Part shown: positions 13,305-15,061 of the stretch, piece by piece
How positions within the stretch are numbered: position 1 is the stretch's first letter
Layout of the letters: each line of letters begins with the position of its first letter
Assembly (NCBI GenBank): GCA_031401815.1
Contig: JANNRW010000275.1
Coordinates: forward strand, 1-15,061
Direction: 5' to 3'
Source of the DNA: JANNRW01 sp031401815
GTDB taxonomy: Bacteria; Desulfobacterota; Desulfuromonadia; Geobacterales; DSM-12255
Length of the DNA stretch: 15,061 nucleotides
Translations under genes and position numbers: made by a program
The notes under the pieces: generated by a model
Database searches by the model: none
Told to the model about the DNA's origin: nothing
The model's input: only the letters and a program-made list of their open reading frames with translations

Positions 13305-14621
13305 TCAGGCCGGATTATCTGATTTAAGAGTTATGTTCCGACAGCCTGTCTCCGTAACTCTGGTTGCTGCGCAGATGCCAAGAATGGCAAAGGCCAGCAT
13401 GAAGAGGAAACCTGCGTGATAATCTGTTGCTGCATAAATCCGCAGACCGCCTGATGTCCTGCCATCCCAGGAGAGATCCATGGCCCAGCCGAAAAGTGGC
13501 TGCATCACAGCAGCTCCAAGGAACAGGCCGGTATTTACCAGACCAACCGCCATGCCGGAAAGCGCTGGAGCAACCACCTCCTTGGCATTGGCAAAAGTAA
13601 CTATAAAACCTCCGGCGCTGAAGCCAAGCAGGGCAAAAAGGGTCAATCCCTGGATGCCGGGGCTCCAGGGAAGATATGCCAGGCAGAGGCAGGCTGTAGC
13701 GTAAATAATGGTTCCACTCATGATGACAGGTTTGCGCCGCCCCATCCGGTCGGAGAGCCAGCCACAGAACATCGATCCAGTAGCAAAACCTGCCAGGGAG
13801 ATGGTAGTGTACAGTGCGGCTGCCGAACGTTCAAGCCCGTGAACATCGCGGAGAAATGGAATTGCCCAGAGCCCTACAAATGCGAGCATCCCACCAACCA
13901 TTCCCAGATCGACCCAAAATACCGGCCAGGTCGACCTGGTGCCCACCACCCCCTTGAGGTCACGCCACCAGTGCTGCTGACGTGCAAGATGACTTGGTTT
14001 CCCTTCCATCTCACGAAGTGACGGAAAACCGATATCTTCCGGTCGATTGCGAACCAGCAGCAGTGTCAGCAGAGCCAGTCCGAGAGTGAAAACACCCAGA
14101 AAAACAAAAACAGCGCGCCAGGAATATATTTTGAGCAGCGCTGCCAGAGGCCCGGCAGACGACATTGCACCGATATTGCCAAGAAGGACGGTAAGTCCGC
14201 TGATAATACCATAGTTTTTTTCACTGAACCAGACACTGTTGCTTTTAAAAAGGCCTACAAAAACAACCGAGACCCCGAGGCCGACAAGAGCCCGGCCAAC
14301 AGATGCGCTGCTGAAAGTTTCCGCAAGGCCAAAGAGAATCGAGCCTGCTCCGGCGACCAGGCTTCCTGCTGTCACTGTGATCCGTGCGCCGAGTGTGTCG
14401 GCCAGAACCCCTGCCGGAATCTGCATGGCGGTGTAAATGTAGAAGTACATGGCTGCAAGGGAGCCAAGAGCTGCACCGGAGGTGCTGAAGGTTTTCATCA
14501 GGTCAGCTGAAATAACAGCCGGTGCCATTCGATGGAAAAAAACAAGCATGTAGGTAAGAATAAGGATGGAGTAGATAGTCCAGCGGACTATGAGAAAGCG
14601 GGAGAGGGTGAAGGGGGGCAT
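13305..14621 (-). CDS. Major facilitator superfamily transporter
   Basis: The 438-residue protein has about 12 membrane segments in two halves. The MFS loop motif G-x-x-x-D-x-x-G-x-R appears as GVLADTLGAR (71-80) and in the second half as GWLSDRMGRR. The first helices carry YMLVFFHRMAPAVISADLM, common in organic-acid or anion-type MFS carriers, but the substrate cannot be assigned. The ATG at 14621 is preferred because GGGAAGGA lies about eight bases upstream; in-frame starts at 14645 (ATG) and 14651 (TTG) lack a good ribosome site. It lies upstream of the pqi genes on the same strand, so an export role linked to them is possible but unproven. A 15-bp hairpin lies 55 bp upstream of the start. 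Confidence 0.88.
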   Translation of the reverse strand: MPPFTLSRFLIVRWTIYSILILTYMLVFFHRMAPAVISADLMKTFSTSGAALGSLAAMYFYIYTAMQIPAGVLADTLGARITVTAGSLVAGAGSILFGLAETFSSASVGRALVGLGVSVVFVGLFKSNSVWFSEKNYGIISGLTVLLGNIGAMSSAGPLAALLKIYSWRAVFVFLGVFTLGLALLTLLLVRNRPEDIGFPSLREMEGKPSHLARQQHWWRDLKGVVGTRSTWPVFWVDLGMVGGMLAFVGLWAIPFLRDVHGLERSAAALYTTISLAGFATGSMFCGWLSDRMGRRKPVIMSGTIIYATACLCLAYLPWSPGIQGLTLFALLGFSAGGFIVTFANAKEVVAPALSGMAVGLVNTGLFLGAAVMQPLFGWAMDLSWDGRTSGGLRIYAATDYHAGFLFMLAFAILGICAATRVTETGCRNITLKSDNPA

Positions 14622-14676
14622 GAGTGTGATCCTTCCCAGTATCATCGCCAAAAACAGAGGCAGGCGATGTCAAGAG

Positions 14677-14716
14677 CCGGATCAGCCAGAATAATCACTC
14701 TTTCTGGCTGATCCGG
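14677..14716. terminator. Perfect 15-bp hairpin between the HMGL-family gene and the MFS gene
   Basis: The arms at 14677-14691 and 14702-14716 are perfect complements, with a ten-base loop. The stem begins CCGGATCAGCCAGAA. It lies 50 bp beyond the stop of the gene at the right edge and 55 bp before the MFS start, as a terminator or attenuator would. No strong T-run follows on either strand, so intrinsic termination is uncertain. On the minus strand TTGACA follows just after the hairpin (14673-14668), but no good -10 box is at the right distance. Confidence 0.55.
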
Positions 14717-14766
14717 GTCAGTATCTGCTGCTCATCAAGGCCGATGATGCTATACAGTTCTTGCTG

Positions 14767-15061
14767 TCAGTCCCATTCAGAAGGCAATTTCTGCTGAGGG
14801 GTCTCCCCCAGCTTCTCCTTTGCCCTGGCAAGTCCGGGACGGGCATATTCGGGATGTCCCTCTTTCTGTGTTCTGCCATTAATGATCGCCTCTGAACGGA
14901 GCTTTCTGCCGAACGTCTTTTCAAGCTGTTTGCCAAGCACCAGCACCCGGTCAACATCCCAGCCATGCTCGATCCCCATCTCGTCAATCTGCACCAGCGT
15001 ATCTTCCAGGGTTACCAGCCCTACAAAGCGTGGATCCTTGTAGTAGTAGTCACCAGTCCCC
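14767..15061 (-). CDS. HMG-CoA-lyase-like (DRE-TIM) family enzyme, C-terminal part
   Basis: The reading frame enters from the right edge and continues 97 residues to TGA at 14769-14767; its start is outside the window. The visible part runs GTGDYYYKDPRFVGLVTLED, then TLVQIDEMGIEHGWDVDRVL, GKQLEKTFGRKLRSEAI and a basic/proline tail. The pattern TLV...MGIE-x-G-x-D-x-D-x-x-x-x-x-G and the GR-x-x-x-S-x-A/V ending resemble the C-terminus of HMG-CoA lyase and related acyl-CoA carboxyl-transfer or Claisen enzymes. The catalytic residues lie upstream and cannot be checked, so substrate and reaction are open. A hairpin follows 50 bp after the stop. Confidence 0.6.
   Translation of the reverse strand, partial: GTGDYYYKDPRFVGLVTLEDTLVQIDEMGIEHGWDVDRVLVLGKQLEKTFGRKLRSEAIINGRTQKEGHPEYARPGLARAKEKLGETPQQKLPSEWD

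Noticed and set aside
14718..14987. An 89-codon minus-strand frame at the right edge
   Set aside because: It overlaps the frame that continues unbroken to the window edge and resembles an HMG-CoA-lyase-type C-terminus; this one has no such features.

Overview
The window looks like a bacterial chromosome of intermediate G+C from a Gram-negative organism. It carries a complete PqiA/PqiB/PqiC-type envelope transport cluster, including an outer-membrane lipoprotein, together with a WbuC-type cupin, a YbcJ-type S4 protein and MITE-like GC-rich palindromes. The gene mix fits Desulfuromonadia/Geobacterales-like bacteria, but that placement is inference from gene families and I could not test it.

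Layout. Bases 1-1993 are the 3' portion of a group II intron on the + strand. It holds the ribozyme core, a maturase-type reverse transcriptase read from a TTG start at 455, a clear domain V at 1841-1873 and an unusually long domain VI whose bulged adenosine (1987) fixes the 3' splice site at 1993. Next is a minus-strand pair, an S4 RNA-binding protein and a MaoC-like hydratase, with a good sigma-70 promoter at 2737-2765. Divergent from it is a 767-residue coiled-coil protein of unknown function (2895-5198). Its N-terminal and C-terminal globular domains are copies of each other, so it is a dumbbell with matching heads on a long coil. Its 3' end overlaps, tail to tail by 55 bp, a CCA/poly(A)-type tRNA nucleotidyltransferase gene (5144-6406). 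Upstream of that gene is an unlisted 34-residue small ORF (6445-6549) whose Shine-Dalgarno site lies in an RNA hairpin.

A 168-bp MITE-like palindrome (6591-6758) precedes a tight + strand operon: a VOC protein without the usual metal ligands, a WbuC-type cupin and an exported SH3-like protein. A partial copy of the palindrome (8264-8347) separates that operon from a convergent Old-Yellow-Enzyme-type flavin oxidoreductase with a C-terminal cysteine cluster. A full copy in inverted orientation (9553-9718) lies between the oxidoreductase and the pqi cluster.

The rest is read on the minus strand. A partial HMG-CoA-lyase-family enzyme at the right edge is followed by a perfect 15-bp hairpin, an MFS transporter, and four genes joined by 4-nt overlaps: two half-size pqiA genes, a three-MCE-domain pqiB and the lipoprotein pqiC. 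PqiA halves (inner membrane), PqiB (periplasm-spanning tube) and PqiC (outer-membrane anchor) are expected to form one lipid-transport or envelope-integrity machine.

The most promising undescribed element is the dumbbell coiled-coil protein. The long domain VI, the hairpin-masked small ORF and the inverted MITE pair are the next most interesting.
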